Positions 18,135-27,608 are shown, counted from the stretch's first letter. The stretch is DNA of 64,000 bases from Streptococcus chenjunshii (GCF_003086355.1 NZ_CP031733.1:1550001-1614000); one strand, 5' to 3'. The notes: generated by a model from the letters alone, not told the origin. Numbers and translations are program-made.

Positions 18135-18360
18135 GGAAAATGTTACTCTGCCTGCTTGTTTATAACTATTTGATTAAGGCCGCACCTGCTCATGCCGAGC
18201 AAGCTCTTAAAAACCGTTTCTGTATCTGCCATTTTGTCTTTAACAAACAGAACAGCAGATTTATTTGTTATGATAGACTTTTAGCCTCAATATTCTGCGA
18301 TGGACCTGCGAAGATCTTCCTTGGATCATACCACTTTTAATATCATTTCTTATATGCAGC

Positions 18361-18551
18361 AAAATGAAACAGGAGGCAGGAGACAAAAGTCCTGCCTCAT
18401 TTTACTTCTTTAAATAGATGAATTTGCTGCAGTGGTTAATTGGAAGTTCTTATTCCTTTCTGCGCAAGGGATAGTAACCTCTCTAATCAACTGTGCGGAG
18501 GCAATCGAAACCGTCATTTTATGATAATTTACGATTTTTGTCCCACTCTCT
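18361..18551 (+). repeat. GTGGGAC-ended intergenic repeat, copy 2
   Basis: Starts with a hairpin GGCAGGA-GACAAAAG-TCCTGCC flanked by AAAATGA and TCATTTT. It has the same middle as copy 1 (CAGTGGTTAATTGGAAGTTC...CTAATCAACTG) and ends CGATTTTTGTCCCACTCTC. It touches the 3' end of the next minus-strand gene, so it may serve as its terminator. Bases 18135-18360 hold nothing else I recognise. Confidence 0.75.
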
Positions 18552-19348
18552 TAGGATAATAATTTCTCCGCTGTCGCCAGCACTCCGCTGTCGTCATTAG
18601 ATGGTGCAAGATCAGAAGCTGCAGCTTTTGCCTCCTTGCTGCCATTGGCCATGGCATAGGAATATTTAGCAAGTTTAAGCATTTCAATGTCATTGCCGCC
18701 ATCGCCAAAGACTGCCAGCTGATCTGCAGTAAGCCCCCACCTGTTTAACAAATAGGTCAGCGCTGTTCCTTTGTTGACACCCTCAGCAATCACATCAATA
18801 TTTCCGTGACCGCTGCTCACTGCGCTAACGGTACCCCCAAGCCTTGTATTTAAAGCATCGATGATGGCATAAGTCTGATCTTCCGGTGTATTAAATGAAA
18901 ATTTCATAAAATAATCGTCCGGGAGACGGTCAAATGTCTTTACAGCTGTTAAGCGGTGATAGTAAATCGAAAAATAGTCTTTGACTTCCTGCGCTGCTGT
19001 CTGCAAAATATAGGCTGACTGCTCACCGCACAAAACCAAATCATTGTCCAGTTTATTTTCCTTCAGGTAATCCAGTACCATACGGACGACAGCACTGCTG
19101 AGACGATGACTTTTGATAAATCTGCCGTTTTCAACGATATAAGCGCCATTTTCCCCGACAAGTGTCATCTGTTCGGCTACTTCAGGAAAAAAAGACTTAA
19201 TTTGATAGTACTGATTACCTGAAATACTGATAAAACGAATGTTCATCTCGGTCATTTTCTCAAAAAGTGCGCTAAAGCGAGCACGGTCATAATCATTTTG
19301 GCTATTTAAAAAAGTACCGTCCATATCGGTTGCTATCACTTTAATCAT
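18551..19348 (-). CDS. Cof-type HAD phosphatase
   Basis: Protein of 265 residues. Motif I ATDMDGTFL, motif II SISGNQ, cap domain about 85-185, motif III/IV GVNKGTAL and FGDGGNDIEML. It belongs to the Cof/YbiV family of sugar-phosphate or cofactor phosphatases. AAGGATG precedes the ATG by 9 bases. It is not adjacent to an obvious partner, so its substrate cannot be inferred. Confidence 0.88.
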   Translation of the reverse strand: MIKVIATDMDGTFLNSQNDYDRARFSALFEKMTEMNIRFISISGNQYYQIKSFFPEVAEQMTLVGENGAYIVENGRFIKSHRLSSAVVRMVLDYLKENKLDNDLVLCGEQSAYILQTAAQEVKDYFSIYYHRLTAVKTFDRLPDDYFMKFSFNTPEDQTYAIIDALNTRLGGTVSAVSSGHGNIDVIAEGVNKGTALTYLLNRWGLTADQLAVFGDGGNDIEMLKLAKYSYAMANGSKEAKAAASDLAPSNDDSGVLATAEKLLS

Positions 19349-19908
19349 GGGCTATCTCATCCTTTTCCTAGTTCAATCATTTTTATGATACTGCAGTAAA
19401 ACCTGTTTAAGACCATATTCTGCATCTGATATTAAATTAAACACAGCTTATGAACGGGTGTATTGCTCTTATCTGGGCTGCTTCATTTCATCCATAAAAC
19501 AGGCACTACCATTGACAGATTTTTTACCAAAGCTAATACCTTTGATGTAATCGCAAATAAAGAGAGACCAAGTTTCTCCTAAATTTCACCCAGAAAGCTT
19601 GGTTTTCAGATGGTTAAGGCAAATTCTGAGCTGGCAGTTCTTTTGAACGCATTCAGGCTTAAGAGCAGCATCATTCCGGATACCGGCTTCTATTTTCAGA
19701 TTTTGCTGCATCGTGCCGTACAGCTGCTTATTTAGCAACATTATACCGACAAAATGCATAAAAGGCAACTGGTTCTTTTTATCACTATTAGGCTACGTTT
19801 TTTGGAAATAAGTGGCATAAGTCCTTATTAGAGAAATACCGACCATTGTTTAGAAGAGGGCAGGCTTTTATAATAAGCTTATAACAAATGAATCAGAGGA
19901 TAGCAAAC
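19349..19908. other. Intergenic stretch of about 560 bases
   Basis: It contains a terminator-like hairpin at 19567-19606 (ACCAAG-TTTCT pairing with AGAAAGCTTGGT, then TTTT). A 60-codon minus-strand frame at 19586-19768 has no ribosome-binding site and no similarity I recognise. The segment just before the next gene is AT-rich and may hold its promoter (TATAATAAG at 19868-19876). Confidence 0.4.
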
Positions 19909-20478
19909 ATGACTAAAGATATTTGGACACGTTTAGCAGATGGTGAAGATGTCAATATGATGGAACAGGAATACAGTGAAATCGTACTTGCAGAGTTTAA
20001 TCGCACGCGTGCTCTACAGTTTAAAATCAATCAAACCAATCCAACATCAGAACGCATGAAGTCACTCTACAGCGAACTGTTTGATACGGAATTGCCCGAA
20101 ACAACTGTTGTTTCCAGCCCGTCGCAAATTGATTTTGGCAAGAAAGTCAAACTCGGGGAAGGGGTTTTTATCAACCATAGTTTAACAATGATGTCCATCG
20201 GAGGCATTACTATTGGTGATGGGACCTTTATCGGTCCTAATGTCTCCATCGTTACAGATAATCATGATTTCGACGATATTCTGATTCTGCGCTGTCAGCC
20301 TGTTAAGATTGGAGACAGGGTTTGGATTGGGGAAGGCGTTAAAATCCTTCCAGGTGTTACTGTGGGGGATGGTGCCATCCTTGCCAGCGGGGCAGTTGTC
20401 ACAAAGAATGTGCCTAAAAATGCTATCGTCGGCGGCAATCCTGCTAAACTGATTCGCATGAAAGGAGAAACACGATGA
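19909..20478 (+). CDS. Left-handed beta-helix O-acetyltransferase (maltose/galactoside acetyltransferase type)
   Basis: Acetyl-CoA-dependent sugar O-acetyltransferase of the LacA/Maa family, 189 residues. The N-terminal helical region (about 1-60) is followed by hexapeptide repeats (IGDGTFIGPNVSI, IGDRVWIGEGVKILPGV, VGDGAILASGAVVTKNV), the catalytic His in TDNHDF, and VGGNPAKLIR. ATG 19909 is preferred to one seven codons earlier because AGAGGA lies 8 bases before it. Its stop overlaps the start of the next gene (ATGA), so the three genes to 21363 form an operon. Confidence 0.88.
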   Translation: MTKDIWTRLADGEDVNMMEQEYSEIVLAEFNRTRALQFKINQTNPTSERMKSLYSELFDTELPETTVVSSPSQIDFGKKVKLGEGVFINHSLTMMSIGGITIGDGTFIGPNVSIVTDNHDFDDILILRCQPVKIGDRVWIGEGVKILPGVTVGDGAILASGAVVTKNVPKNAIVGGNPAKLIRMKGETR

Positions 20479-20837
20479 CCGCAGCTGCTGAAAAAGAGAT
20501 TATCCAGCTTCAACACGACATTTGGGATGCTATTATTGCTCGTAATTTTGAACGGCTCAGTCTGCTCTACCCTGAAGACCATCTTTTCCGTCATGTCGGC
20601 GGCCATTACCAAACACGGGCTGAGTATTTTTCAACAATTCGCCGCGGGATTTTCCGCTATTACAGTTATGTTCCTGTCTCAGAAACGGTCAAGCTAGTCT
20701 CTAATGACAGAGCCATCTTACATGCTCAGGCTAAATCAGATGCACGTATCTATGGATTTAGAAAAATATGGCGTATGGATTTTGAACTGCCCTTTGAAAA
20801 AGTTGAAGGAAGGTGGCGTCCTGCTAATGACATTTAA
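20475..20837 (+). CDS. NTF2-like (SnoaL/DUF4440-type) protein
   Basis: Cytoplasmic protein of 120 residues with the cone-shaped NTF2-like pattern. It has an N-terminal helix pair (IIQLQHDIWDAIIARNFERLSLLYPED), GG-containing strand, then alternating strands ending in WRMDFELPFEKVEGRWRPAND. Members are small ligand-binding proteins or enzymes; no function can be assigned. It overlaps the acetyltransferase gene by 4 bases and the following lipoprotein gene by 11. The next product has the same fold, so the two look like diverged duplicates. Confidence 0.75.
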   Translation: MTAAAEKEIIQLQHDIWDAIIARNFERLSLLYPEDHLFRHVGGHYQTRAEYFSTIRRGIFRYYSYVPVSETVKLVSNDRAILHAQAKSDARIYGFRKIWRMDFELPFEKVEGRWRPANDI

Positions 20838-21363
20838 GCTATTATCAAAAGTAAGCTTTGCAGCCTTAGGCGCAGCCATTCTTCTGACTGGCTGCCAAAC
20901 CAGATCAACAGTAAGCACAGCAGAACCTTCAGTACAAAATACTGTTTCCCAAGAATTAAATGAGAAAGACAGCCAAATGACCTACAATATTACCAGCAAT
21001 ACAACTGATTTAAGCCAAAAAGAGATGGAAGCAATCATTGACCTTTATAACCGTATGAAAGATGCTATGATTAAGGCAGATATTGAAACATTAGAGGATA
21101 TTCTGCCGGATGACTACGAGGCTGTGCACATATCAGGACGCCGCCAAAGCAAAGAAGAATGGTTGGCTGATATTGAAAGCGGACAGATGGTCTATTATGA
21201 CTTTTTGGACAGCAGCTATGGATTCAGTCAGGAAAATGACCAAATTATTTTAACTGTCAGCCAGCGTATTCATGCACATATTTATGATTCAGAAGGAACA
21301 TGGTCCGTTCCTGGACAGCGCTATTTTCAAAAAATTAAGGGCGAGTGGCGGCTTATGGCTTAA
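20827..21363 (+). CDS. Lipoprotein with NTF2-like domain
   Basis: Exported, membrane-anchored protein of 178 residues. The signal peptide has lipobox LTGC (20-23), a Ser/Thr-rich spacer follows to about residue 55, then an NTF2-like domain (DLYNRMKDAMIKADIETLEDILPDDYEAVHISGR...GEWRLMA). The start at 20827 is fixed by the signal peptide; the longer frame is in the preceding gene. AAGGTGG lies about 11 bases upstream. The combination of acetyltransferase, cytoplasmic NTF2-like and surface NTF2-like products is unusual and unexplained. Confidence 0.8.
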   Translation: MTFKLLSKVSFAALGAAILLTGCQTRSTVSTAEPSVQNTVSQELNEKDSQMTYNITSNTTDLSQKEMEAIIDLYNRMKDAMIKADIETLEDILPDDYEAVHISGRRQSKEEWLADIESGQMVYYDFLDSSYGFSQENDQIILTVSQRIHAHIYDSEGTWSVPGQRYFQKIKGEWRLMA

Positions 21364-21426
21364 TGCTTAATCATCAATTGACGACCCTTAAACGAAAAGT
21401 GAGATCATATAGAGGAAATACATCAA

Positions 21427-21591
21427 ATGAAAACAAGACACATTAACTCCTTAACAGTTTCTGAATCGGCGGAAACTCACGGTCTTTCTGATAAAGTCCG
21501 GCCAGTATTTCTGAACAGTCTTTCTCCAAACATGACCAACTTTGTTGGATTTGAAAACATAAAACAGCTTAATATGGCACTATTCCCCTGA
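21427..21591 (+). CDS. Short ORF, possible remnant of an aldo/keto reductase gene
   Basis: A 54-codon frame with AGAGGAAAT before its ATG. It begins MKTRHINSLTVSE, which resembles the N-terminus of aldo/keto reductases (K-T/R-x-L-G-x-L-x-V-S), then diverges. It could be a decayed fusion or a small gene. It runs head-on into the aldo/keto reductase gene at 21596. Confidence 0.3.
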   Translation: MKTRHINSLTVSESAETHGLSDKVRPVFLNSLSPNMTNFVGFENIKQLNMALFP

Positions 21592-21595
21592 ATAT

Positions 21596-22600
21596 TTATT
21601 TTGCTTGTATTTCTACAGGATTCATCGCTATCACTCCAGCCAGCTTATGCGGAACATATGGTTCTTCCAGATAGTTGATTTCCTCTTCTGTGAGGATGAA
21701 ATCTACTGATTTCACAAGTCCATCAATCTGAGATTTCTTTGTAGCTCCTACAACAGGGGACGTCGCTTTGGTAAGCAGCCACCCAAGTGAAACTTCCGCC
21801 ATAGAAACACCGTGTTTGTCCGCAATCTCAATCACACGCTGTATAACTGGTTCGTCAATATCCTTTGCCCAATCATATTTTGAATTGTTAATGACATCTA
21901 GCTGTGAGCGCTTCGTCACTTCTTCCGGTCGTCTTGACAGTCGACCGACCGCAAGTGAGCTATACGGTGTAACAGCAATATTGTCCTCCTTGCAGTACGG
22001 GATAATCTCCCTCTCATCCTCACGCGCGATCAGATTGAAATGAGATTGAATGGAAGTAAATGTCTCCAGTCCTTCTTTTTCAGCAAGGGCATTTGCTTTG
22101 GCAAGCTGCCAGGCATAGCAATTGGAAATGCCGAAGGCGCGGATTCTCCCATCTCTCTGAGCTTTTGTCAGTGTTTCCATCGTTTCCAATACAGGTGTTT
22201 TATAATCCCATGCGTGCATGATATATAAATCAATATAGTCTGTCCCAAGACGTTTGAGACTGTCATGCAGGCATTTTTCTATCCACTCCTGTCCTGTATA
22301 CGTTTCCAGCAACTCATCCGTGGAACGCGGCATGTATTTTGTCGCGATAACGGTTTTATCACGTATACCAAGCTCTCTTATTGCTCGTCCAAGGTATTCC
22401 TCACTGGTGCCGTCCTGATAACCCATGGCAGTATCAAAAAAGTTTATTCCCTGCTCATAGGCATATCCGATGATATCCTTTGACTCATCATACTGCACAG
22501 CCCAAGTATGCATTCCTCTGCTCGCATCCCCGAAACCCATACAGCCAAGGCACAATCTGGACACGTTGATTCCGCTGTTTCCAAGTTTTGTATATTTCAT
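21596..22600 (-). CDS. Aldo/keto reductase
   Basis: NADPH-dependent carbonyl reductase of the AKR superfamily, 334 residues. N-terminal LGNSGINVSRLCLGCMGFG, catalytic FFDTAMGYQDGTSEE (Asp, Tyr), lysine in VIATKY, and His in IMHAWDY; the C-terminal NADPH region is near VVGATKKSQ. The physiological substrate is unknown. The downstream 3' neighbour is convergent. A decayed LysR-type regulator gene lies about 500 bases upstream on the opposite strand, a common pairing for such reductases, which suggests loss of its control. Confidence 0.9.
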   Translation of the reverse strand: MKYTKLGNSGINVSRLCLGCMGFGDASRGMHTWAVQYDESKDIIGYAYEQGINFFDTAMGYQDGTSEEYLGRAIRELGIRDKTVIATKYMPRSTDELLETYTGQEWIEKCLHDSLKRLGTDYIDLYIMHAWDYKTPVLETMETLTKAQRDGRIRAFGISNCYAWQLAKANALAEKEGLETFTSIQSHFNLIAREDEREIIPYCKEDNIAVTPYSSLAVGRLSRRPEEVTKRSQLDVINNSKYDWAKDIDEPVIQRVIEIADKHGVSMAEVSLGWLLTKATSPVVGATKKSQIDGLVKSVDFILTEEEINYLEEPYVPHKLAGVIAMNPVEIQAK

Positions 22601-23102
22601 CTTATCTTTCCTTTCATTTTTATTTCAATCTATTCATCTGCCCTAACCGCTCTCAGCTGTCAATGGATTGTGACTGACAGTCTCTATCCGCCATATACAG
22701 CCTTAGCTCATGCAGAATACTTCCTTCAATTTCAGCAATTGTTTATCAGATTTAGGTTGTACTGTCAGACGATAAGTAAGCTGATAATTTCCCGGTTGTA
22801 ATCATCGTCTAAGTTTTACTAATCGTGTTTTCCTATCTTATCATTAAATTGACTCCTATAACATGTTTCGTGTAAAACTATAATGTAAACCATTTCCCCC
22901 TGCACCTACATTATATTCTGCATCCTTCTCTATGTCAAATACTTATTTTTATGGTTCACCCATGCCTAAAAAGCATTTGTGCACTTCATGCATTTTCTGC
23001 AGCTGTCCCCGTATCATCTTCTGTCTGCGAAGCTACACTGAAAGTGCAGGCCATATGATGTCTTGTTGCTCATGTGTAATAGATTCATAAGGAGAGAATC
23101 AA
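22601..23102. other. Intergenic stretch of 500 bases
   Basis: AT-rich around 22815-22915, where the divergent promoters of the aldo/keto reductase and former LysR gene would be expected. I see no gene, repeat or hairpin I can support. Confidence 0.4.
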
Positions 23103-23215
23103 ATGGGAATCAGAGGCTTAAAACGTTTTTTACAGATCCTCGTGCAGGGAATATTTCAAAGGCAGCTGAACTCCTGCATTGTCCATCAATACTATGCTTA
23201 TCATTTTTTCAAGCG
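23103..23215 (+). pseudogene. LysR-type regulator remnant
   Basis: After AAGGAGAG, ATG 23103 opens MGIRGLKRFLQIL, then a +1 change of frame gives GNISKAAELLHCPS. Together these match the start of LysR regulators (first helix and helix-turn-helix GNISKAAELLH). Everything beyond the recognition helix is missing. The gene is therefore truncated and frameshifted; its intact ribosome-binding site indicates recent decay. Confidence 0.7.
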
Positions 23216-23271
23216 CATTGCATTAGCCACTTTTTAAAGAACCGTTCTTTAAGCGAATAACATAAAAAACG

Positions 23272-23319
23272 GCGAGCATTCCATCTCTCCATCTCAGAGT
23301 GTTCAAATGCTCGCTTTTT
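23272..23319 (+). terminator. Terminator downstream of the LysR remnant
   Basis: GCGAGCATT pairs with AATGCTCGC across a 24-base loop, followed by TTTTTG. It was presumably the terminator of the lost LysR gene or of its deleted neighbour. Confidence 0.75.
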
Positions 23320-23556
23320 GTGTGTTTTTTTAAGATGGCTTATACATCAGTTCCTCATGCTTTGAGCAATTAAGTGATATCCCGCTGTAGATACAGCTTG
23401 CTCGCATTCCAAGTAAACAACCTGTACTTTTACTGTTTTGAACAGTAAAAATGTCAGCTTAACTACTTTTTATGCTATTGCTTAATTCCTTTCAGCATGT
23501 AGGCCATTATAACCTGTACTTTTGAAAAATTAGCTGCCCTGCCCTCGGTTTCCTTT

Positions 23557-24408
23557 TTAATCCGCCGGAGTCCATTGGGCAAAGCGTTCCTGTTCAGCAA
23601 GTGTAGAATGATAGTACCGTTTTCTGCCATCAAGAGCATTGATGCGTTCCATCTCTTCGTCTGTCAGTTCAAAGTCGAAAATCTGGAAATTGTCTTTCAT
23701 ATGCTGCGGATTAGTTGTTTTCGGAAAGACGACATTTCCTGCTTGAATATGCCAGCGCAGAATAATCTGAACATTTGTTTTGCCGTATTTTTGGCCAAGT
23801 TCTGTAAAAACCGCTTCATTGATCAGATCACTTGCTCCATGTCCGAGCGGATACCAGCTCTCAATAATTGTACCGTATTTTTCCATCCGCTTTTTAAGAG
23901 TATTCTGCTGAAAGTAAGGATGGCATTCCACCTGATGAACCGATGGATAAATCGTCGCGATTTCATAGATTTCTTCCAAACGTTCTGATTCAAAATTAGA
24001 CAGACCGATTGATTTGACCTTACCTTCTTGAACTGCTTTTTCCATATCTTTCCAGGCACCGATATAATCGCCTACCTGCTGATGTAAAAGCAAGAGGTCA
24101 ATATAATCGGTGTCCAGCCGATTCAGCATTTTATCAATCGCTTTTTCGGTGATTCCCTGACCGTATTCAGTCGGCCATAATTTTGTAGTAATCCAAACCT
24201 CAGAGCGATCAACACCGCTCTCTTTAATGCCTTGGCCAACACTGCGCTCATTTTGATAAGCGTGTGCTGTGTCAATGTGACGTACCCCCATTTGCAGAGC
24301 CTCTTTAACAGCATTTACGGTTTCGGGACCTTCCGGCACCAGATAGACACCGAGTCCAAATTGAGGAATGCTTGCCCCATCATTCAGTTTTAAATACATT
24401 TGAATCAT
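23557..24408 (-). CDS. Aldo/keto reductase (2,5-diketogluconate reductase-like)
   Basis: Protein of 283 residues in the AKR5-type group. Motifs are GLGVYLVPEG, the catalytic region HIDTAHAYQNERSVG (Asp, Tyr), lysine in ITTKLW, histidine in LLLLHQQVGDY, and IGLSNF. It probably reduces small aldehydes, such as methylglyoxal, or ketoses. GAGGATC lies 7 bases before the ATG. It follows an SDR gene 86 bases upstream in the same direction and may be co-transcribed with it. Confidence 0.9.
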   Translation of the reverse strand: MIQMYLKLNDGASIPQFGLGVYLVPEGPETVNAVKEALQMGVRHIDTAHAYQNERSVGQGIKESGVDRSEVWITTKLWPTEYGQGITEKAIDKMLNRLDTDYIDLLLLHQQVGDYIGAWKDMEKAVQEGKVKSIGLSNFESERLEEIYEIATIYPSVHQVECHPYFQQNTLKKRMEKYGTIIESWYPLGHGASDLINEAVFTELGQKYGKTNVQIILRWHIQAGNVVFPKTTNPQHMKDNFQIFDFELTDEEMERINALDGRKRYYHSTLAEQERFAQWTPAD

Positions 24409-24494
24409 TTATGATCCTCTTTCTAGTCTTTTTTATTGGCAACAGAATCAGAACCGGTCACTGCTCAGTAAAACGGTCTTTCAGCTCTCAGCTA

Positions 24495-25322
24495 TCATCC
24501 CATACGGCCATTCTTCATAGCAGCGATAACACCGCCATCAATAAGCAAATCACTGCCTGTGATAAAGCCTGCCTCATCGCTCAAAAGATAAGCTCCTGCC
24601 TGTCCGACTTCATCCGTTGTCCCCATGCGTTTTGTAGCTGAATTATCAACCAAAGCACCGGAACCTTCCGGATTGGCTTTAAGTTCATGGCGGGCAAGCG
24701 GCGTAATGATGATACCCGGACTGATTGTATTGAGACGTGCACCGCGTTCTGCCCAGTTTAGGCTTTCCGCCTGAACGCGAAGGATATTAGCTTGTTTAGA
24801 TATGCCATAGCCTCCGCCAGGAATGGTATCATCCTGCAAAAAGTCAAGATCAGCCAATTCATCAGCAGGAGTCTGCGCAAGTGCTTTTCTTTGCTTAAGC
24901 GTTACATTATCGACAAACATATGGCCTGCCATACTTGCCACAACAATACCGGAACCTCCATCTGCTATTATTTTACCGAAAACTTCAAGGGCAATTGCTG
25001 TGCCGACCAAGTCAACACGGACAATATCTTTGAAACTTGCCTGATTAGGTGACACACCGGCAGTATGAATATAGCGAGTCACTTTGCCAAGAGCGTCTGC
25101 CTTGTCAGCGAAAGCTTGAATGGACTGTCGGTCTCCGCCATCAACAACTGCCGTTTCAGCTGTAAACCCGGCATTTTCTAACTCTGTTTTAGCTGCTTCA
25201 AGATTTTTTTCGCTAATATCACCGAGAAGAACCACTTTATTTGTTGCCACACGGCGGGCAATCGCAAGACCAATTGCCCCCGCTCCTAAAAGAACCACAA
25301 CTTCCTTATCAGTGTTTGTCAT
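24495..25322 (-). CDS. Short-chain dehydrogenase/reductase
   Basis: Protein of 275 residues. The cofactor loop is GAGAIGLAIAR instead of the usual TGxxxGIG, and the active site is YGISK with serine in VASMAGHM; C-terminal GSDLLIDGGV is typical of SDRs. An insertion of about 30 residues (TLKQRKALAQTPADELADLDF) precedes the catalytic Tyr. The reaction is a probable alcohol/ketone interconversion with NAD(P)H. First gene of a likely two-gene unit with the aldo/keto reductase. Confidence 0.9.
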   Translation of the reverse strand: MTNTDKEVVVLLGAGAIGLAIARRVATNKVVLLGDISEKNLEAAKTELENAGFTAETAVVDGGDRQSIQAFADKADALGKVTRYIHTAGVSPNQASFKDIVRVDLVGTAIALEVFGKIIADGGSGIVVASMAGHMFVDNVTLKQRKALAQTPADELADLDFLQDDTIPGGGYGISKQANILRVQAESLNWAERGARLNTISPGIIITPLARHELKANPEGSGALVDNSATKRMGTTDEVGQAGAYLLSDEAGFITGSDLLIDGGVIAAMKNGRMG

Positions 25323-25598
25323 TTTGATTACCTCATTTCTTTATTACTTACAGCAAATAGTTACCTTATGTCGCTATTATATTCCTTTCCCCTCAAGATA
25401 CAATGGACAGTTTTTCCAATATAAGGAAATAGGCTACCAAAATTAAAAAAACGTTTCCTAATTTTCAGTTGGACAGTCCGGTCAGACTCATTATCTTTAC
25501 ATTTAATTGAACGCAAAAGCTGAAATATTACTAAAAACAAAAAGCCGAGATAAGAAATCCCTGCTCTTTGATTCCGATATATTTCAGATAGCTGTTTT

Positions 25599-27608
25599 TT
25601 AGGAGGCGGGAACAGTTTTCTGCAAAGGCAGCATCAATTGCTTAATAGCTATTGAGATAGCTCCTTCAAGCATTATGCACAAAATCATATAAGCAAAACC
25701 CGAAGAGCTAAATACAGAAGCCGCTATTGTTCCTATTCTGTCTCCTAGTACCGTATGAACTATAAGAAGAATGATAAAACTTTCTCCAGCTATTTTCAGC
25801 AGCATTCCAACAATTGGCAAATGGCTGCTGATGTAAACAGCCAGACTGATAACTAAAAGGGTGCCAGCAAGAGAACCTATGATAAGAATTCCATAGGGTT
25901 CATATTTTCTGACTGCAGGCTCCAATCCTCCAAGATATATCATATACGCCCAAATAGGAGAAAGAACAAAATATAAGAAGGGATTGGTTATTGCTGTTTT
26001 CAGCCATTGTTTTTGATGAAACTGGTGGCCTAAACGATAGAAAATAATGGCATAGCAAGCAATATCAAGGCTCCAAGGCAGCCAATAGCCTGTTTTGCCA
26101 AGAAGCAGGCCAAACAGAGACAGAATGAGGCAAACAGCCCATTTTGCTCCATCAGTTTTAAACAGTTTATCTACAGCTGTATAAATAAGGGCAGTAAAAA
26201 ATATCAGTAAAATCAAGTAGACCAAACCAACTGAAGAGGGAGCTGAAAATAGTTTTTTCGAAAAAGACATTCCTAAAACATATTGGGACAGCCTGTCATT
26301 AACAGAAGATAGAGACCACCGATTACTATTGAGCAATAAGTCAGTCAAAACAAAGAACCCGTAAGGGATAAGGAAAGCTTTCAACCCTGTCATTCCTGTT
26401 TTAACAGCAGTGCTTGACTCTTTATAAAAACAGCCGTAAAGAAATATGAAAGCCATCGCATGACAAGAGTACAGAATGCCCCGTAAATTATCATCAATGG
26501 TAAAGGAACTAATCAGCACTGATAAAATCAGCATCCCTTTGGTTATATCTGCCGCAAGAATCTTTTTACAGCTCCCTGCTCCTTTCTCTGACAGCATTGG
26601 CTTCTGCTTTGAAAAAAAACTTTTTATTTTTTCGATAGCTGATGCAAGGACCACCGCAGAAAGAACTTCAACCGCAATATACACCCATATTCTGGGATTG
26701 CCCTCAAGTCCCAATAAATCCAGAAATTTATTAACATAGGCACTCAATGCTTCTAGTGCATATAAATGTACACATAAAACTGTCAAAGATATCTGTCCGA
26801 TGTATGCGAACATACGGCCTTTGTATAATAGGGAAAGAGCATATACTAACAGGCACCCAGCCAGACCAACTAAAACCGATAATATCAGGTCATTGATATC
26901 TGCTGTCACAAAATTGACATTGCAATATTCAAAAAGAATCCCCAGCAACAGAACGGTTTGAGCCAAAAGATAATGATGCCAGCTAATCTTTGAAAGCAGT
27001 TTATTTTCATGGATAATAAACCCTATCCACATAAAAAATGCTCCCATCATACCGGACTGAATGCTGAAAGGAATCCATATAAACCGCGCCGAAATATACC
27101 CAACTATAGCAATAAGTGCCAGAGATACCCCGGCATATGTCTCATTTGAATCGAAAACATTCACAGCGGCCTGAAACAGAACGGTAGCGAAAAACATAGC
27201 TGGAAGAAACCATATCGCTCCAATTTTAATCCCCAGTTCAATTGTTCCAAACTGGGTGTAAGTCCCAGAAGCAAAAAAGCTTCTGATAAGATCCTCACTA
27301 ATCACTCTTGTTACGGTCAAAAGGGAGCCATCATGATGAATAATATAGCTGTTAAAAATATCTGTCAGCATTATCATTAAACAAGTGTAAAAATAAGGGA
27401 CCATTAAACGGGAAAAGCGCGCATTCACATAATCACCATTTATTCTTTTCTTTTTTGAAGTATAACCGGATAGGACAAAAAATATCACCAAATGTATCCC
27501 ATACACAAAACTGAAATTCCATATTCCCTCAAGTCCTCCGCTCACATGCCCGATAATGACCAGCAATATGGCAATCCCTTTTGCAGTGTCAATCCACTTT
27601 TCCCTCAT
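25599..27608 (-). CDS. Double acyltransferase-3 membrane protein, second half degenerate
   Basis: Polytopic membrane protein of 669 residues built of two acyltransferase_3-like halves. The first (1-340) opens WIDTAKGIAILLVIIGH, with the catalytic His at residue 21, and has ten or so helices. A basic linker (about 330-350) leads to a second half that opens ILAADITKGMLILSVLISS, where Ser replaces the His. The usual protein has one copy of roughly 330-370 residues. The family O-acetylates sugars, peptidoglycan or polysaccharides; the first half is likely active and the second perhaps structural. Not in an operon. Confidence 0.8.
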   Translation of the reverse strand: MREKWIDTAKGIAILLVIIGHVSGGLEGIWNFSFVYGIHLVIFFVLSGYTSKKKRINGDYVNARFSRLMVPYFYTCLMIMLTDIFNSYIIHHDGSLLTVTRVISEDLIRSFFASGTYTQFGTIELGIKIGAIWFLPAMFFATVLFQAAVNVFDSNETYAGVSLALIAIVGYISARFIWIPFSIQSGMMGAFFMWIGFIIHENKLLSKISWHHYLLAQTVLLLGILFEYCNVNFVTADINDLILSVLVGLAGCLLVYALSLLYKGRMFAYIGQISLTVLCVHLYALEALSAYVNKFLDLLGLEGNPRIWVYIAVEVLSAVVLASAIEKIKSFFSKQKPMLSEKGAGSCKKILAADITKGMLILSVLISSFTIDDNLRGILYSCHAMAFIFLYGCFYKESSTAVKTGMTGLKAFLIPYGFFVLTDLLLNSNRWSLSSVNDRLSQYVLGMSFSKKLFSAPSSVGLVYLILLIFFTALIYTAVDKLFKTDGAKWAVCLILSLFGLLLGKTGYWLPWSLDIACYAIIFYRLGHQFHQKQWLKTAITNPFLYFVLSPIWAYMIYLGGLEPAVRKYEPYGILIIGSLAGTLLVISLAVYISSHLPIVGMLLKIAGESFIILLIVHTVLGDRIGTIAASVFSSSGFAYMILCIMLEGAISIAIKQLMLPLQKTVPAS

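Noticed and set aside
18140..18340. A 66-codon plus-strand frame after the alcohol dehydrogenase promoter
   Set aside because: No Shine-Dalgarno and no protein-like pattern; it starts within the divergent promoter region.
19586..19768. A 60-codon minus-strand frame
   Set aside because: No ribosome-binding site or similarity, and a terminator-like hairpin lies at its 3' end.
21427..21591. A confident functional small gene
   Set aside because: It has a ribosome-binding site, but only the first dozen residues resemble a known family and it is probably a remnant; kept as a low-confidence feature only.
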